From assembly GCF_035621455.1 (NCBI RefSeq), contig NZ_CP141822.1, positions 2,108,001 through 2,172,000 on the forward strand: a stretch of DNA of 64,000 nucleotides. The letters are read 5' to 3'. A model generated the notes under the pieces. That model had not been told where the DNA came from. It saw nothing but the letters and a program-made list of their open reading frames with translations, and made no database searches. Positions 46,240 through 55,556 of the stretch are shown here, piece after piece. The translations under genes and the position numbers were made by a program. Position 1 is the first letter of the stretch; every line of letters begins with the position of its first letter. Source of the DNA: Vibrio natriegens NBRC 15636 = ATCC 14048 = DSM 759. Lineage in GTDB: Bacteria; Pseudomonadota; Gammaproteobacteria; Enterobacterales; Vibrionaceae.

Positions 46240-48942
46240 TTACGCGTCTGCTTTTTCTTTTTTAGCTTTAGGAGCAGGTTTCGCTGCTTCTTGGTCTGCT
46301 TTCTTCTTGATTACAGTAGTTCCTTCGAAAGTTTCACCTTCAACGAAAGCTTTACCGTAGTAAGAAGCAGTCAGAACTTCTTTCAACTCGCTAATTAGTG
46401 GGTAGCGAGGGTTCGCACCAGTACATTGGTCATCGAACGCTTCAACCGCTAGCTCATCCAGTTTCGCGAAGAAGTCAGCTTCAGCAACACCAGCCGCCTG
46501 AATAGACATTGGGATGTCTAGGTTAGCTTTTAGCTCATCCATCCATGCTAGTAGACGTTCAATCTTCTGAGCAGTGCGGTCACCTGCTTGGCTTAGGCCT
46601 AGGTGGTCTGCAACTTCAGCGTAACGACGACGTGCTTGTGGACGGTCGTATTGAGAGAACGCAGTTTGCTTAGTTGGGTTATCGTTCGCGTTGTAACGTA
46701 CAACGTTAGAGATAAGCAGTGCGTTAGCCAAACCGTGTGGTACGTGGAACTCAGCACCTAATTTGTGCGCCATTGAGTGACAAACACCTAGGAATGCGTT
46801 CGCAAACGCCACACCAGCGATAGTTGCTGCGTTGTGTACTTTCTCACGAGCGATTGGGTCGTTTGCACCGTTCGCGTAGCTAGATGGTAGGTACTCTTTT
46901 AGCATCTTAAGTGCTTGAAGAGCTTGGCCATCTGAGTATTCGTTCGCTAGAACAGATACGTAAGCTTCCAGAGCGTGAGTGACTGCATCGTAACCACCGA
47001 ATGCGGTTAGCGACTTAGGCATGTTCATAACAAGGTTCGCATCAACGATAGCCATGTTAGGAGTTAGCTCGTAGTCCGCTAGTGGGTATTTAGCGCCAGT
47101 CTTGTCGTCAGTAACAACCGCGAATGGAGTAACTTCTGAACCCGTACCTGAAGTTGTAGTGATACATACAAGCTCAGCTTTTTGACCCATTTTAGGGAAC
47201 TTGTAGATACGTTTACGGATGTCCATAAAGCGCATTGCAAGTTCTTCGAAGTGCGTTTCTGGGTGCTCGTACATTACCCACATGATTTTCGCAGCATCCA
47301 TTGGTGAACCACCGCCTAGAGCTAGGATCACGTCTGGTTGGTAGCTCGCCATTTGAGCAGCACCTTTCTCTACTACAGATAGCGTTGGGTCAGCTTCAAC
47401 GTCGAAGAACGTTTGAACTTCCATACCTTGTGCTTTCAGTAGTTTCACTACGTCATCTGCGTAACCGTTGTTGAATAGGAAACGGTCAGTAACTAGGAAT
47501 GCGCGTTTCTTACCTTCTAGGTCGCCAAGCGCGATTGGAAGGCTACCGCGACGGAAGTAGATTGACTTAGGTAGTTTATGCCACAACATGTTTTCAGCTC
47601 GCTTCGCAACAGTTTTCTTGTTGATTAGGTGTTTAGGACCTACGTTCTCAGAGATAGAGTTACCACCCCATGAACCACAACCTAGCGTTAGAGAAGGAGC
47701 AACGTTGAAGTTGTACAAGTCACCGATACCACCGTGAGTAGTCGGGATGTTGATTAGAATACGAGCCGTCTTCATCTTGTCACCGAAGTAACGGATACGG
47801 TCTGCGTTAACGTCTTGGTTAGTGTACAGACCAGAAGTGTGGCCGATACCGCCGATTTCAACCATAGTTACCGCTTGAGCAACCGCGTCTTCGAAGTTGT
47901 CAGCACGGAATAGACCTAGCGTTGGAGACAGTTTCTCGTGAGCGAATGCGTCGTCGTAAGATACTTTACCTAGACCTTCACCTACTAGAACTTTCGTGTC
48001 CGCAGGTACTTTAACGCCTGCCATTTCAGCGATAGCCGCTGCTGGTTGGCCAACGATTTTCGCGTTTAGTGCGCCGTCGATAAGCAGAACTTTACGAACT
48101 TTCTCTGCTTCAGCTTTGCTTAGTACGTAAGCTTTGTGCGTTGCGAAACGCTCTTTCACTTCGTCGTATACTTCGTCAACCACGATTGCAGCCTGCTCAG
48201 AAGCACACACTACGCCGTTATCGAATGTTTTAGACATTAGGATAGAAGCCACTGCACGTTTGATGTCAGCCGTTTCATCGATAACAACTGGAACGTTACC
48301 TGCACCTACACCGATTGCTGGCTTACCAGAAGAGTAAGCGGCTTTCACCATGCCTGGACCACCAGTTGCAAGGATAAGTGCGATGTCATCGTGCTTCATT
48401 AGAGCGTTTGAAAGCTCAACTGAAGGCTGGTCAATCCAACCGATGATGTCTTTTGGTGCGCCCGCTGCTACTGCTGCATCCAGAACAAGTTTCGCTGCAT
48501 CGTTAGTAGAGTTTTTCGCACGTGGGTGTGGCGAGAAGATGATACCGTTACGAGTCTTCAGAGAGATTAGAGATTTGAAGATCGCAGTTGAAGTTGGGTT
48601 AGTGGTTGGTACGATACCGCAGATGATGCCTACAGGCTCAGCGATAGTCATCGTACCCAGGTTGTCATCCTCTTCCAGGATGCCACAAGTCTGTTCGTCT
48701 TTGTATTTGTTGTAGATAAACTCAGAAGCGAAGTGGTTCTTGATTACTTTATCTTCAACAATACCCATACCAGATTCTTCAACCGCTTGCTGCGCTAGAG
48801 GGATACGAGCTTGGTTAGCGGCAAGAGAAGCGGCACGGAAGATTTTGTCTACTTGCTCTTGAGAGTAAGTAGAGAACTCTTCTTGCGCTTTCTTAACGCG
48901 GGCAACCATTGCATCTAGTTCAGCCATATTAGTTACAGGCAT
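46240..48942 (-). CDS. adhE: Bifunctional acetaldehyde-CoA/alcohol dehydrogenase
   Basis: AdhE reduces acetyl-CoA to acetaldehyde and then to ethanol, reoxidising NADH in fermentation. The N-terminal half is the aldehyde dehydrogenase domain with the catalytic cysteine in NGVVCASEQA; the C-terminal half is the iron-dependent alcohol dehydrogenase with ALGGGSPMDAAKIMW and metal histidines in HSMAHKLGAEFHVPHGLANA. I start it at the ATG at 48942 (900 residues, MPVTNMAELDAMV), because AGGAG lies seven to eight bases upstream; the longer frame to 49023 adds a non-family stretch. A Lys-rich tail (KKKADQEAAKPAPKAKKEKADA) extends it. Codons are highly optimised. Confidence 0.96.
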   Translation of the reverse strand: MPVTNMAELDAMVARVKKAQEEFSTYSQEQVDKIFRAASLAANQARIPLAQQAVEESGMGIVEDKVIKNHFASEFIYNKYKDEQTCGILEEDDNLGTMTIAEPVGIICGIVPTTNPTSTAIFKSLISLKTRNGIIFSPHPRAKNSTNDAAKLVLDAAVAAGAPKDIIGWIDQPSVELSNALMKHDDIALILATGGPGMVKAAYSSGKPAIGVGAGNVPVVIDETADIKRAVASILMSKTFDNGVVCASEQAAIVVDEVYDEVKERFATHKAYVLSKAEAEKVRKVLLIDGALNAKIVGQPAAAIAEMAGVKVPADTKVLVGEGLGKVSYDDAFAHEKLSPTLGLFRADNFEDAVAQAVTMVEIGGIGHTSGLYTNQDVNADRIRYFGDKMKTARILINIPTTHGGIGDLYNFNVAPSLTLGCGSWGGNSISENVGPKHLINKKTVAKRAENMLWHKLPKSIYFRRGSLPIALGDLEGKKRAFLVTDRFLFNNGYADDVVKLLKAQGMEVQTFFDVEADPTLSVVEKGAAQMASYQPDVILALGGGSPMDAAKIMWVMYEHPETHFEELAMRFMDIRKRIYKFPKMGQKAELVCITTTSGTGSEVTPFAVVTDDKTGAKYPLADYELTPNMAIVDANLVMNMPKSLTAFGGYDAVTHALEAYVSVLANEYSDGQALQALKMLKEYLPSSYANGANDPIAREKVHNAATIAGVAFANAFLGVCHSMAHKLGAEFHVPHGLANALLISNVVRYNANDNPTKQTAFSQYDRPQARRRYAEVADHLGLSQAGDRTAQKIERLLAWMDELKANLDIPMSIQAAGVAEADFFAKLDELAVEAFDDQCTGANPRYPLISELKEVLTASYYGKAFVEGETFEGTTVIKKKADQEAAKPAPKAKKEKADA

Positions 48943-49090
48943 AGGGATTCTCCTAAAATTAACAAATATTAAAAACTTTTTAGTAAGGCTATTGCTTATC
49001 TCTTTTTGCTGCTTATCAGCCACTTAACAAACAAACGACTTAGTAAATTGCTTTCATGGCTGAGTATAATGTTTCAAAGCATGAAAATAA

Positions 49091-49104
49091 TTGACTTGGA
49101 TCAG
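49091..49104. promoter_or_regulatory. FNR-like site upstream of adhE
   Basis: TTGAC-TTGG-ATCAG matches TTGAT-N4-ATCAA at 8 of 10 positions, about 150 bases upstream of the adhE start. It fits anaerobic control of a fermentation gene. Confidence 0.45.
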
Positions 49105-49383
49105 TTCTCTTCCTCGAAATACCACCAAAGTGTAGTATAAGCGACAGGTATAATTATAACCAACTGATAATAAACAACTTTATACCTTACAAACCATAGA
49201 ACAAAAAAGCAGCAAACAGACAAAAAAATTAAATTAACTACACCAGACTGTAAAAAAGTTTCATTTTTAGACATAAAAATTACATGTACGCCTAATTTAA
49301 TGTGCTACTAATAGTATATAGAATTACCTCACCTCTCTGCAATCGCCCTTTGTTTTTAATCAAAAGTGCACCATTGTGAATGT

Positions 49384-49398
49384 TTGTGTAAAACACAA
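49384..49398. promoter_or_regulatory. Palindrome TTGTGT-AAA-ACACAA
   Basis: A perfect 15-bp palindrome between adhE and the MarC-type gene. It recalls Rex half-sites (TTGTG/CACAA) but with a 5-base instead of 8-base spacing, so the regulator is unknown. Confidence 0.35.
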
Positions 49399-49644
49399 CT
49401 GTTAAACAATAGCACTCCATGCAACATTTGATTTGCAGATTAGATACAGATTTTTAAAAAATTAGTTTTTCTCACAAATAGTATGGGAAATACGTTAGTT
49501 TTTTTCATTTCTACTGGGTGGTGTTTTCACTTACATTTAGCGTCCAACGTCATATCGTCTGAATAGAGTGTCTTTAACTTCAAACGATTTAGATAACCTA
49601 CTCTCTCCATTTTTCACTTATGTGAATGTTTATGAGAATGCACT

Positions 49645-50283
49645 ATGCAAACTTTTGAGCTCGCTATTTTCTTACAGTTTTTTTTAGGTCTGGTTGCTGC
49701 CGTTAACCCTGTTGGTATCATGCCAGTGTTCGTCTCTCTGACAGGCCACATGACACCTGAAGAAAAGAGTAAAACAGCCACAACCGCAAACATCGCCGTT
49801 GCAATAATCCTTTGTATCTCGCTACTCGCAGGTCAGCTCCTGCTGGACATGTTCAGCATTTCTCTGGATTCATTTCGAGTTGCTGGCGGATTGCTGCTGC
49901 TAAGCATCGCATTCTCAATGATGAGTGGTAAGTTGGGTGAGGATAAACAAAATAAACAAGAGAAATCTGAATACGTCAGTCGTGAACAGATCGGGGTTGT
50001 TCCTTTAGCAATGCCTCTAATGGCGGGACCGGGTGCAATCAGCTCGACTATTGTTTACGGAGCTCGCTACCCAAGTATGCTAGATACGGTAGGCATTAGT
50101 ATTACTATTGGGGTGTTCTGTTTTTGCTCATGGTTGCTGTTCCGCTCTGCTCCATTGATCGTTCGCTTTTTAGGCCAAACAGGGATCAACGTAATCACCC
50201 GTATTATGGGTCTGATCCTTGGTGCTCTCGGCATTGAGTTCATCGCTAATGGGTTACGTAACCTATTTCCCGGATTAGCCTGA
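49645..50283 (+). CDS. ychE: MarC/UPF0056 family membrane protein (YchE)
   Basis: This 212-residue inner-membrane protein with six helices is of the MarC family. Markers are FLGLVAAVNPVGIMPVFVSLTGHMT near the start and PLAMPLMAGPGAISSTIVYG. E. coli ychE sits divergent from adhE in the same way, supporting the name. No transport substrate has been proved for the family, despite the historical multiple-antibiotic-resistance label. The potassium channel gene follows at 35 bases and could share the transcript. Confidence 0.85.
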   Translation: MQTFELAIFLQFFLGLVAAVNPVGIMPVFVSLTGHMTPEEKSKTATTANIAVAIILCISLLAGQLLLDMFSISLDSFRVAGGLLLLSIAFSMMSGKLGEDKQNKQEKSEYVSREQIGVVPLAMPLMAGPGAISSTIVYGARYPSMLDTVGISITIGVFCFCSWLLFRSAPLIVRFLGQTGINVITRIMGLILGALGIEFIANGLRNLFPGLA

Positions 50284-50318
50284 TATTCCATAAGCTTGTA
50301 TGATAGAGCGATTCAACC

Positions 50319-51191
50319 ATGGATCGCTTTGTCATGAAGACTCACTCTCTGAAAAATACACTCTACGTTACCATTTTTGGCACGCATACCAAGGCTGGTC
50401 GAACGTTTGATATCGTATTAATTATTGCGATATTAAGCTCACTGGCTGTTCTGGTACTCGACTCTATTCCTGCGGTGCAAGCTGAATGGGCAAAGGAGTT
50501 AAAGTACCTGGAGTACACCTTTACCGGCCTGTTTACCATCGAGTACCTTCTTCGCCTATATTGCTCACCTAAACCCGCCGCTTATGCAAAAAGCTTCTAC
50601 GGGATTGTTGATTTACTGGCGATTCTGCCAACCTACTTAGTGCTATTCTTCCCATCAGCGTCATTTATGGGCGTGATTAGAGCACTGCGTGTGTTGCGTA
50701 TTTTCCGAATTTTAAAGTTAGTACGCTATCTTCAAGATTCTAATGTTCTGCTTCGGTCATTGCTCATGGCTCGCAGGAAAATCTTCATCTTTTTCAGTGC
50801 AGTTGCCATTCTAGTAACCATATTTGGGTCACTGATATATATCGTTGAGGGGCCAGAAAATGGTTTCACCAGTATCCCAAAAAGCATTTACTGGGCCATC
50901 GTGACCATTACCACGGTTGGGTACGGTGATTTGGTTCCCCAAACCAACCTAGGAAAAGCACTGGCTTCAATAACGATGTTGCTGGGTTATTCGATAATCG
51001 CCGTGCCGACAGGTATCTTTACCGCAGAGTTGCACCAGGAAATTCAATCACATAAAGAATTGGTCAAATGCCCAAACTGTTCGCAAGCAGGCCATGATCC
51101 AGACGCCATCTACTGCAAGCACTGTGGTAGTGAACTTGCCGATCCGGACAAACGTGTCGTTCGGGGCGAAAGCAAAAAAAAGAGCTCCTAA
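50319..51191 (+). CDS. Voltage-gated potassium channel with zinc-ribbon tail
   Basis: This 290-residue ion channel has six helices. The S4 segment has a basic residue at every third position (R121, R124, R127, R130, K133, R136 in RALRVLRIFRILKLVR), giving voltage sensing. The pore loop has the potassium filter TTVGYGD at 198-204. After S6 (GYSIIAVPTGIFTAELHQE) comes a soluble tail with CPNCSQAGHDPDAIYCKHCG, a C-x2-C-x12-C-x2-C zinc ribbon, not part of the basic channel. The start may be the ATG at 50319 or the one at 50334. The stop codon lies inside the terminator stem. Confidence 0.88.
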   Translation: MDRFVMKTHSLKNTLYVTIFGTHTKAGRTFDIVLIIAILSSLAVLVLDSIPAVQAEWAKELKYLEYTFTGLFTIEYLLRLYCSPKPAAYAKSFYGIVDLLAILPTYLVLFFPSASFMGVIRALRVLRIFRILKLVRYLQDSNVLLRSLLMARRKIFIFFSAVAILVTIFGSLIYIVEGPENGFTSIPKSIYWAIVTITTVGYGDLVPQTNLGKALASITMLLGYSIIAVPTGIFTAELHQEIQSHKELVKCPNCSQAGHDPDAIYCKHCGSELADPDKRVVRGESKKKSS

Positions 51192-51206
51192 TGAGGAGCT
51201 CTTTTC
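51178..51206. terminator. Terminator overlapping the channel gene stop
   Basis: Perfect 12-bp stem AAAAGAGCTCCT/AGGAGCTCTTTT with an AATG loop. The TAA stop of the channel gene begins at the last base of the left arm. It also serves convergent asd. Confidence 0.9.
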
Positions 51207-51224
51207 ATCAAAAATAGAGAAACG

Positions 51225-52340
51225 TTATGCTTTCTCTTGAAGGATAATTCTTAGTGTACGACGTAAAGGCTCAGCTGCGCCCCATAGCAATTGGTCACCA
51301 ACCGTAAACGCGTTCAGGAAGTCATCACCCATCGCCATTTTACGTAAACGACCAACTGGTACAGACATCGTGCCAGTAACTTTTGCTGGTGATAGCTCTT
51401 GCGCCGTGATGTCTCGCTCGTTTGGAATCACTTTTACCCAATCGTTGTGAGTAGCAATGATCTCTTCGATTTCATCCATTGGCACATTTTGCTTCAGTTT
51501 GATAGTTAATGCTTGTGAGTGACAGCGCATCGCACCGATACGTACACAAGTACCATCAATAGGAACTGGTGAGCTTTGAGAACCAAGAATCTTGTTTGCT
51601 TCTACGCCCGCTTTCCACTCTTCTTTGCTCTGACCATTATCACGTTTCACATCGATCCACGGGATAAGCGAACCAGCTAGTGGCACACCAAATTTGTCAG
51701 TTGGGAAAGAAGCGCTGCGCATCGTCTCTGCAACTTTCTTATCGATATCCAGGATAGAGCTTGCTGGGTTAGCAAGTTCTGAGCTCACTGAATCATTGAT
51801 AACGCCCATTTGAGAGATCAGCTCACGCATGTTTTGTGCACCTGCGCCAGAAGCCGCCTGGTACGTCATCGCGCTTGTCCACTCAACTAAGCCTTTCTCA
51901 AACAGGCCGCCAAGGCCCATTAGCATCAAACTTACTGTACAGTTACCACCAACAAACGTGTTAGTGCCACCGTGGATGCCTTGCTGGATTTGCTTCAGGT
52001 TTACAGGATCCAGTGTGATGATTGAATCTTCTGCCATACGCAGAGTAGAAGCAGCATCAATCCAGTAACCTTTCCAACCAGCTTGACGAAGTGCTGGGTA
52101 CACTTTTTCAGTGTAACCACCACCTTGACACGTAATCACCGCATCAAGCTGTTTTAAACTTTCAATATCAAACGCGTCTTGTAGTAAGCCTGCGTCTTTT
52201 CCTAAGTTAGGAGCAGGAATACCAATTTGAGAAGTACTGTAGAATACTGGTTCGATTAGATCGAAGTCTTTTTCTTCAACCATGCGCTGCATCAGGACTG
52301 AACCTACCATACCGCGCCAACCAACTAAACCAACTCTCAT
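51225..52340 (-). CDS. asd: Aspartate-semialdehyde dehydrogenase
   Basis: Asd makes aspartate semialdehyde from aspartyl phosphate, the branch point to lysine, diaminopimelate, methionine and threonine. The 371 residues match the gamma-proteobacterial form: [18 protein letters not shown] for NADP binding, catalytic C134 in [24 protein letters not shown], and the general-base histidine in [15 protein letters not shown]. The gene is single and divergent from nhaC. I looked for a lysine riboswitch in the leader and found none. Confidence 0.96.
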   Translation of the reverse strand: MRVGLVGWRGMVGSVLMQRMVEEKDFDLIEPVFYSTSQIGIPAPNLGKDAGLLQDAFDIESLKQLDAVITCQGGGYTEKVYPALRQAGWKGYWIDAASTLRMAEDSIITLDPVNLKQIQQGIHGGTNTFVGGNCTVSLMLMGLGGLFEKGLVEWTSAMTYQAASGAGAQNMRELISQMGVINDSVSSELANPASSILDIDKKVAETMRSASFPTDKFGVPLAGSLIPWIDVKRDNGQSKEEWKAGVEANKILGSQSSPVPIDGTCVRIGAMRCHSQALTIKLKQNVPMDEIEEIIATHNDWVKVIPNERDITAQELSPAKVTGTMSVPVGRLRKMAMGDDFLNAFTVGDQLLWGAAEPLRRTLRIILQEKA

Positions 52341-52771
52341 CGCCTTAACTCTCCATGTATTAAAAACCTTCTCCCATAGTTCAATTTTCGCAGCAAAATC
52401 TCAAGCCCTAATTTGTAAATGAGCGCAATTTTTAACGTTTTCTACCGAAAAATTGCTTTAGAAGTAATTTTTGAGCATTTGAACTCCGTGGAATCGTCAT
52501 TTATAAGTAGGAAAAGTTATTTTTTACCCACATTGGTCTTACCACTCTTTTGTCTGTAACATTTGAAGCACATAATTTTCACACCACAAAACATTTACCA
52601 CCAATTTTATTAAACATATCTAGAAAATAACTTCACATGCAAACGTTTAACTCGCCCTAGATCAACATAAAACACCAAAGATTCGAAATATAATGCTGGT
52701 TACTGTATGTTATGCCGCTATTACAACAAGGAGCGTCTTCTTCTATTGCTCCACGATATACAGAGGCACGT
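52341..52771. other. Divergent control region asd/nhaC
   Basis: A 431-base gap. It contains a 9-bp inverted repeat GCAATTTTT/AAAAATTGC (52425-52456) around a 14-base loop, about 90 bases from asd. Otherwise A/T-rich with no recognised operator, riboswitch or RNA gene. Confidence 0.4.
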
Positions 52772-54205
52772 ATGAAGCAAGTTACAACACGCCTTCCTAA
52801 CCTGATTCAGGTATTTATCTCGTTAGGTTTATTCCTTCTTTTGGCATTTTCGTTCACTGCTAAACTCGATCTTCCAATCCAACTGGCGCTGTACATTGGC
52901 TGGTTCATTATTATGCTATTGGGCATAAAGCTGGGTCATCAGTATAAAGACCTTGAAAAAGCAGCATTAAATGGTATTTCTAATGGCTTGGGTGCGGTTT
53001 TAATCCTCCTTGCCGTAGGTGCACTTGTTGGCACCTGGATCTCCGGTGGTATTGTTCCGACCATCATTTACTACGGGCTACAAGCTATTCATCCATCCAT
53101 CTTTTTGCTCGCTACGATGATCATCTGTTCTTTAACAGCATTAGCAACGGGTACATCTTGGGGTGCGGCTGGTACTGCGGGTATTGCCATGATGGGAATT
53201 GGTCAGGGTCTTGGTGTTCCGGCTCCGATTACAGCGGGTGCGGTTCTCTCTGGATGTTACTTCGGAGATAAAATGTCGCCGTTGTCTGATTCTGTAATCC
53301 TTGCTTCTTCCATGTCTAACGTCGAAGTGATGGAACATATCAAAGGTATGTTACCTATTGCGCTGATCAGCTACATCATCACTGGCATCATGTTCACCGC
53401 ATTTGGCTTTCACTATGCAGGCCAAGTCGATATGAGCCAGGTAGACTCTGTGATTAAAGCGATGGAGCAACAGTTCTACATCACACCTTACTCGTTTGTG
53501 CCAGTGATAATCGTGCTTGGCCTACTGGCGATGCGCATGCCTTCTTTCCCTGTTATCAGCTTTGGCTCGTTACTGGGTATCATCTGGGCAGTCATGATTC
53601 AGGATGTAGATTTTCTGACGGCATTCAATACAGCGTGGGCGCCATTTGCGATTTCGTCTGGTGTTGATTTCATCGACTCTATCCTAAACCGAGGCGGTAT
53701 GTCGTCTATGCTAGGCTCCGTCGCGGTGATCGTATTTGGTTTGGGCTTTGGTGGCTTGCTGGATAAAGTTGGCGTGTTAGAAACCATTGCGAAGCTATTT
53801 GAAAAACGTGTCCAGAGCTCTGGTTCATTGGCAACCAGCACCATTGGTACCGCATTTATGGGTAACGTATTTGGTTCAGCAATGTACGTGTCTCTCATCC
53901 TGACGCCAAAAATCTGTGCTAAAAACTACGACCGTCTTGGTTACAAACGCAAAAACTTATCTCGTAACGCAGAGTTCGGTGGCACCTTAACCTCTGGTAT
54001 GGTTCCTTGGAGTGACAACGGCATCTACATGGCAAGTATCCTAGGTGTCGCGACCCTGTCTTACGCACCGTTCATGTGGCTTAGCTTTGTCTGTATCATT
54101 GTGACAATCATTAGCTCTTACATGGGATGGTTCGTTGATAAGTGCGAGCCAGTGGCAGAGTCTACCGCACAAGAAGAAACGGAATTACAACAACAAACGG
54201 CTTAA
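52772..54205 (+). CDS. nhaC: Na+/H+ antiporter NhaC
   Basis: NhaC exchanges internal sodium for protons. I use the ATG at 52772 (477 residues) because GAGG lies five bases upstream; the frame is open from 52712 but without such a site. The protein has about 11-12 helices, with family blocks TALATGTSWGAAGTAGIAMMGIG, SGCYFGDKMSPLSDSVILASS, and GTLTSGMVPWSDNGIYMASILG. It ends in a Gln/Glu-rich tail. It is the second antiporter-type gene in the window, beside asd. Confidence 0.92.
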   Translation: MKQVTTRLPNLIQVFISLGLFLLLAFSFTAKLDLPIQLALYIGWFIIMLLGIKLGHQYKDLEKAALNGISNGLGAVLILLAVGALVGTWISGGIVPTIIYYGLQAIHPSIFLLATMIICSLTALATGTSWGAAGTAGIAMMGIGQGLGVPAPITAGAVLSGCYFGDKMSPLSDSVILASSMSNVEVMEHIKGMLPIALISYIITGIMFTAFGFHYAGQVDMSQVDSVIKAMEQQFYITPYSFVPVIIVLGLLAMRMPSFPVISFGSLLGIIWAVMIQDVDFLTAFNTAWAPFAISSGVDFIDSILNRGGMSSMLGSVAVIVFGLGFGGLLDKVGVLETIAKLFEKRVQSSGSLATSTIGTAFMGNVFGSAMYVSLILTPKICAKNYDRLGYKRKNLSRNAEFGGTLTSGMVPWSDNGIYMASILGVATLSYAPFMWLSFVCIIVTIISSYMGWFVDKCEPVAESTAQEETELQQQTA

Positions 54206-54228
54206 TACCGTTTACTGATATCAAAAAC

Positions 54229-54256
54229 AAAAGAGCGCCAAGGCGCTCTTTTTATT
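54229..54256. terminator. Terminator after nhaC
   Basis: AAAAGAGCGCC/GGCGCTCTTTT with a minimal loop and TTTTTATTT tail, between convergent genes. Confidence 0.9.
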
Positions 54257-54284
54257 TATGCTGAATTCAGGTAATGCAGTCAAA

Positions 54285-55448
54285 CTAGCTTTCTTTTATG
54301 TTTGCTTTGACGGATGCCCGCTTTCCCAGTACATAGCCAAGACCTAGCGGAGCAAAGAAGATCGCGATAATGAACAGAATGAAATAGATAATGGTGCTTC
54401 TGACTAGCTCAATCAATTTTGTCATTGCCAAATCGACAACCTGTTGAGAGACGCGATCGATGTCTTGTGCAAATTTTTCTCTTTCATGAGTAATAATCAA
54501 CGCAATCTCCTGGCGTTCTCTTGCCACCATCTCTTCTAGCGCCTGACGCTCTTCACCTAACTGAGATAGACGAGCTTCGGTTTTCATATCGATATCGTCA
54601 ACCAGAGGCTGAAGTTCAAGTGCCATTTGCTCAGCCAAATAGCGCATATATTCTGGGTTATTATCGATAAAGTCTCTCATCGAATCGGCTGTCACTTGCA
54701 GGCTATTTAGCGCCGCGTTGACTTTTTCAATGCTGGCTGAGCTGTTTAGTGCCAGTAATTGTGCCTTCCATGTCATGATCTTTGGTGCTTGTTTAGACGC
54801 TAAACTTAACCGATCAGACACATCCCCTAGCGCTTCTGGCATTGTTCCTAACGTCATTACGGCTTCTTCCTCACTAATTTGAGAAAATTCCAACCATGCC
54901 CGGTAGGCTGGCGTTCGGATCATACTCAGGTCAGCAAAGGGATGTTGCTTGACGAAATTAGCCACAAACGGTTTTGTATTGTCATACACTTCTTTTTTTA
55001 ATATGGATTGAGCGAGCTTGTCGACTTCATTCGCCAAATGCTCAGAGACGTTTTTGGCTTCATCCGTGGCAAACAGATTGCTGCCTGCTCCTGTAGCAAA
55101 AAACTCGTCGACTTGATGCGCGAATACCCACGTATCAATCAGGCCAGCCATAGGGGTGACCTGATAAGCCGAGGCCTGTAAGCCTTCTTCCGCGTTTATT
55201 TTCCATAATAGGAGGTAAGATTGGTTAATTTGGTCGTTGGGGTCATACTTAGCTTCTAAAGAATCAGCAGCTTGCTCTACCTGAGCAAAATATTGCAACG
55301 CATATTCTCTCGTCAATATACGCATATTGAGCTCTTGCTTGGTAAGCGGTACGGTTTGGCTATCAATTTTCACTGATAAAAGTGAACATCCAGAGATTGT
55401 CATAGCCACCCACATAACCATCATTGAAAATATTCGATGAGCAGACAT
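54285..55448 (-). CDS. Uncharacterised lipoprotein with coiled coil and C-terminal helix
   Basis: Function not recognised. The ATG at 55448 gives 387 residues and has AAAGG seven bases upstream; the frame to 55487 lacks such a site. A signal peptide MSAHRIFSMMVMWVAMTISG leads to lipobox ISGC, so it should be lipid-anchored. The middle is helical and acidic (EAKNVSEHLANEVDKLAQSILKK). A heptad-like coiled coil at about 295-345 (RLSQLGEERQALEEMVARERQEIALIITHEREK) precedes a hydrophobic helix (IIYFILFIIAIFFAPLGLGYVLG). Anchors at both ends would be unusual. It follows the Hpt gene at 108 bases and may form an operon with it. Confidence 0.7.
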   Translation of the reverse strand: MSAHRIFSMMVMWVAMTISGCSLLSVKIDSQTVPLTKQELNMRILTREYALQYFAQVEQAADSLEAKYDPNDQINQSYLLLWKINAEEGLQASAYQVTPMAGLIDTWVFAHQVDEFFATGAGSNLFATDEAKNVSEHLANEVDKLAQSILKKEVYDNTKPFVANFVKQHPFADLSMIRTPAYRAWLEFSQISEEEAVMTLGTMPEALGDVSDRLSLASKQAPKIMTWKAQLLALNSSASIEKVNAALNSLQVTADSMRDFIDNNPEYMRYLAEQMALELQPLVDDIDMKTEARLSQLGEERQALEEMVARERQEIALIITHEREKFAQDIDRVSQQVVDLAMTKLIELVRSTIIYFILFIIAIFFAPLGLGYVLGKRASVKANIKES

Positions 55449-55483
55449 GGTATTACCTTTAATAAATTGGTGTAGAACAGGAA

Positions 55484-55520
55484 TCAAGGCGAACTGAGAA
55501 ACAGTTCAGTGCGCCCTTGA
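55484..55520 (-). repeat. Intercistronic stem-loop between the Hpt and lipoprotein genes
   Basis: An inner stem GAACTG/CAGTTC with loop AGAAA is nested in TCAAGG/CCTTGA with a one-sided internal loop. No T run follows, so read-through into the lipoprotein gene is likely. Confidence 0.5.
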
Positions 55521-55556
55521 ATACCTCAACCTCTAACGGTTTAAGTCAGAGTAATA

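Larger units (their letters stand above)
48943..49644. other. Long divergent control region adhE/marC-type gene
   Basis: About 700 A/T-rich bases without a coding frame. They include an FNR-like site (49091-49104), a perfect palindrome TTGTGT-AAA-ACACAA (49384-49398), and many short A or T runs suggestive of bent DNA. The adhE leader may exceed 100 bases. No small RNA or riboswitch was recognised. Confidence 0.5.

Noticed and set aside
49150..49190. LuxR/SmcR-type site near AACTGATAATAAAC upstream of adhE
   Set aside because: Only a half-site resemblance; too weak to list in an A/T-rich region.
52341..52771. Lysine riboswitch before asd or nhaC
   Set aside because: Such elements occur before lysine-pathway and some NhaC genes, so I looked, but no lysine-riboswitch core was visible on either strand.
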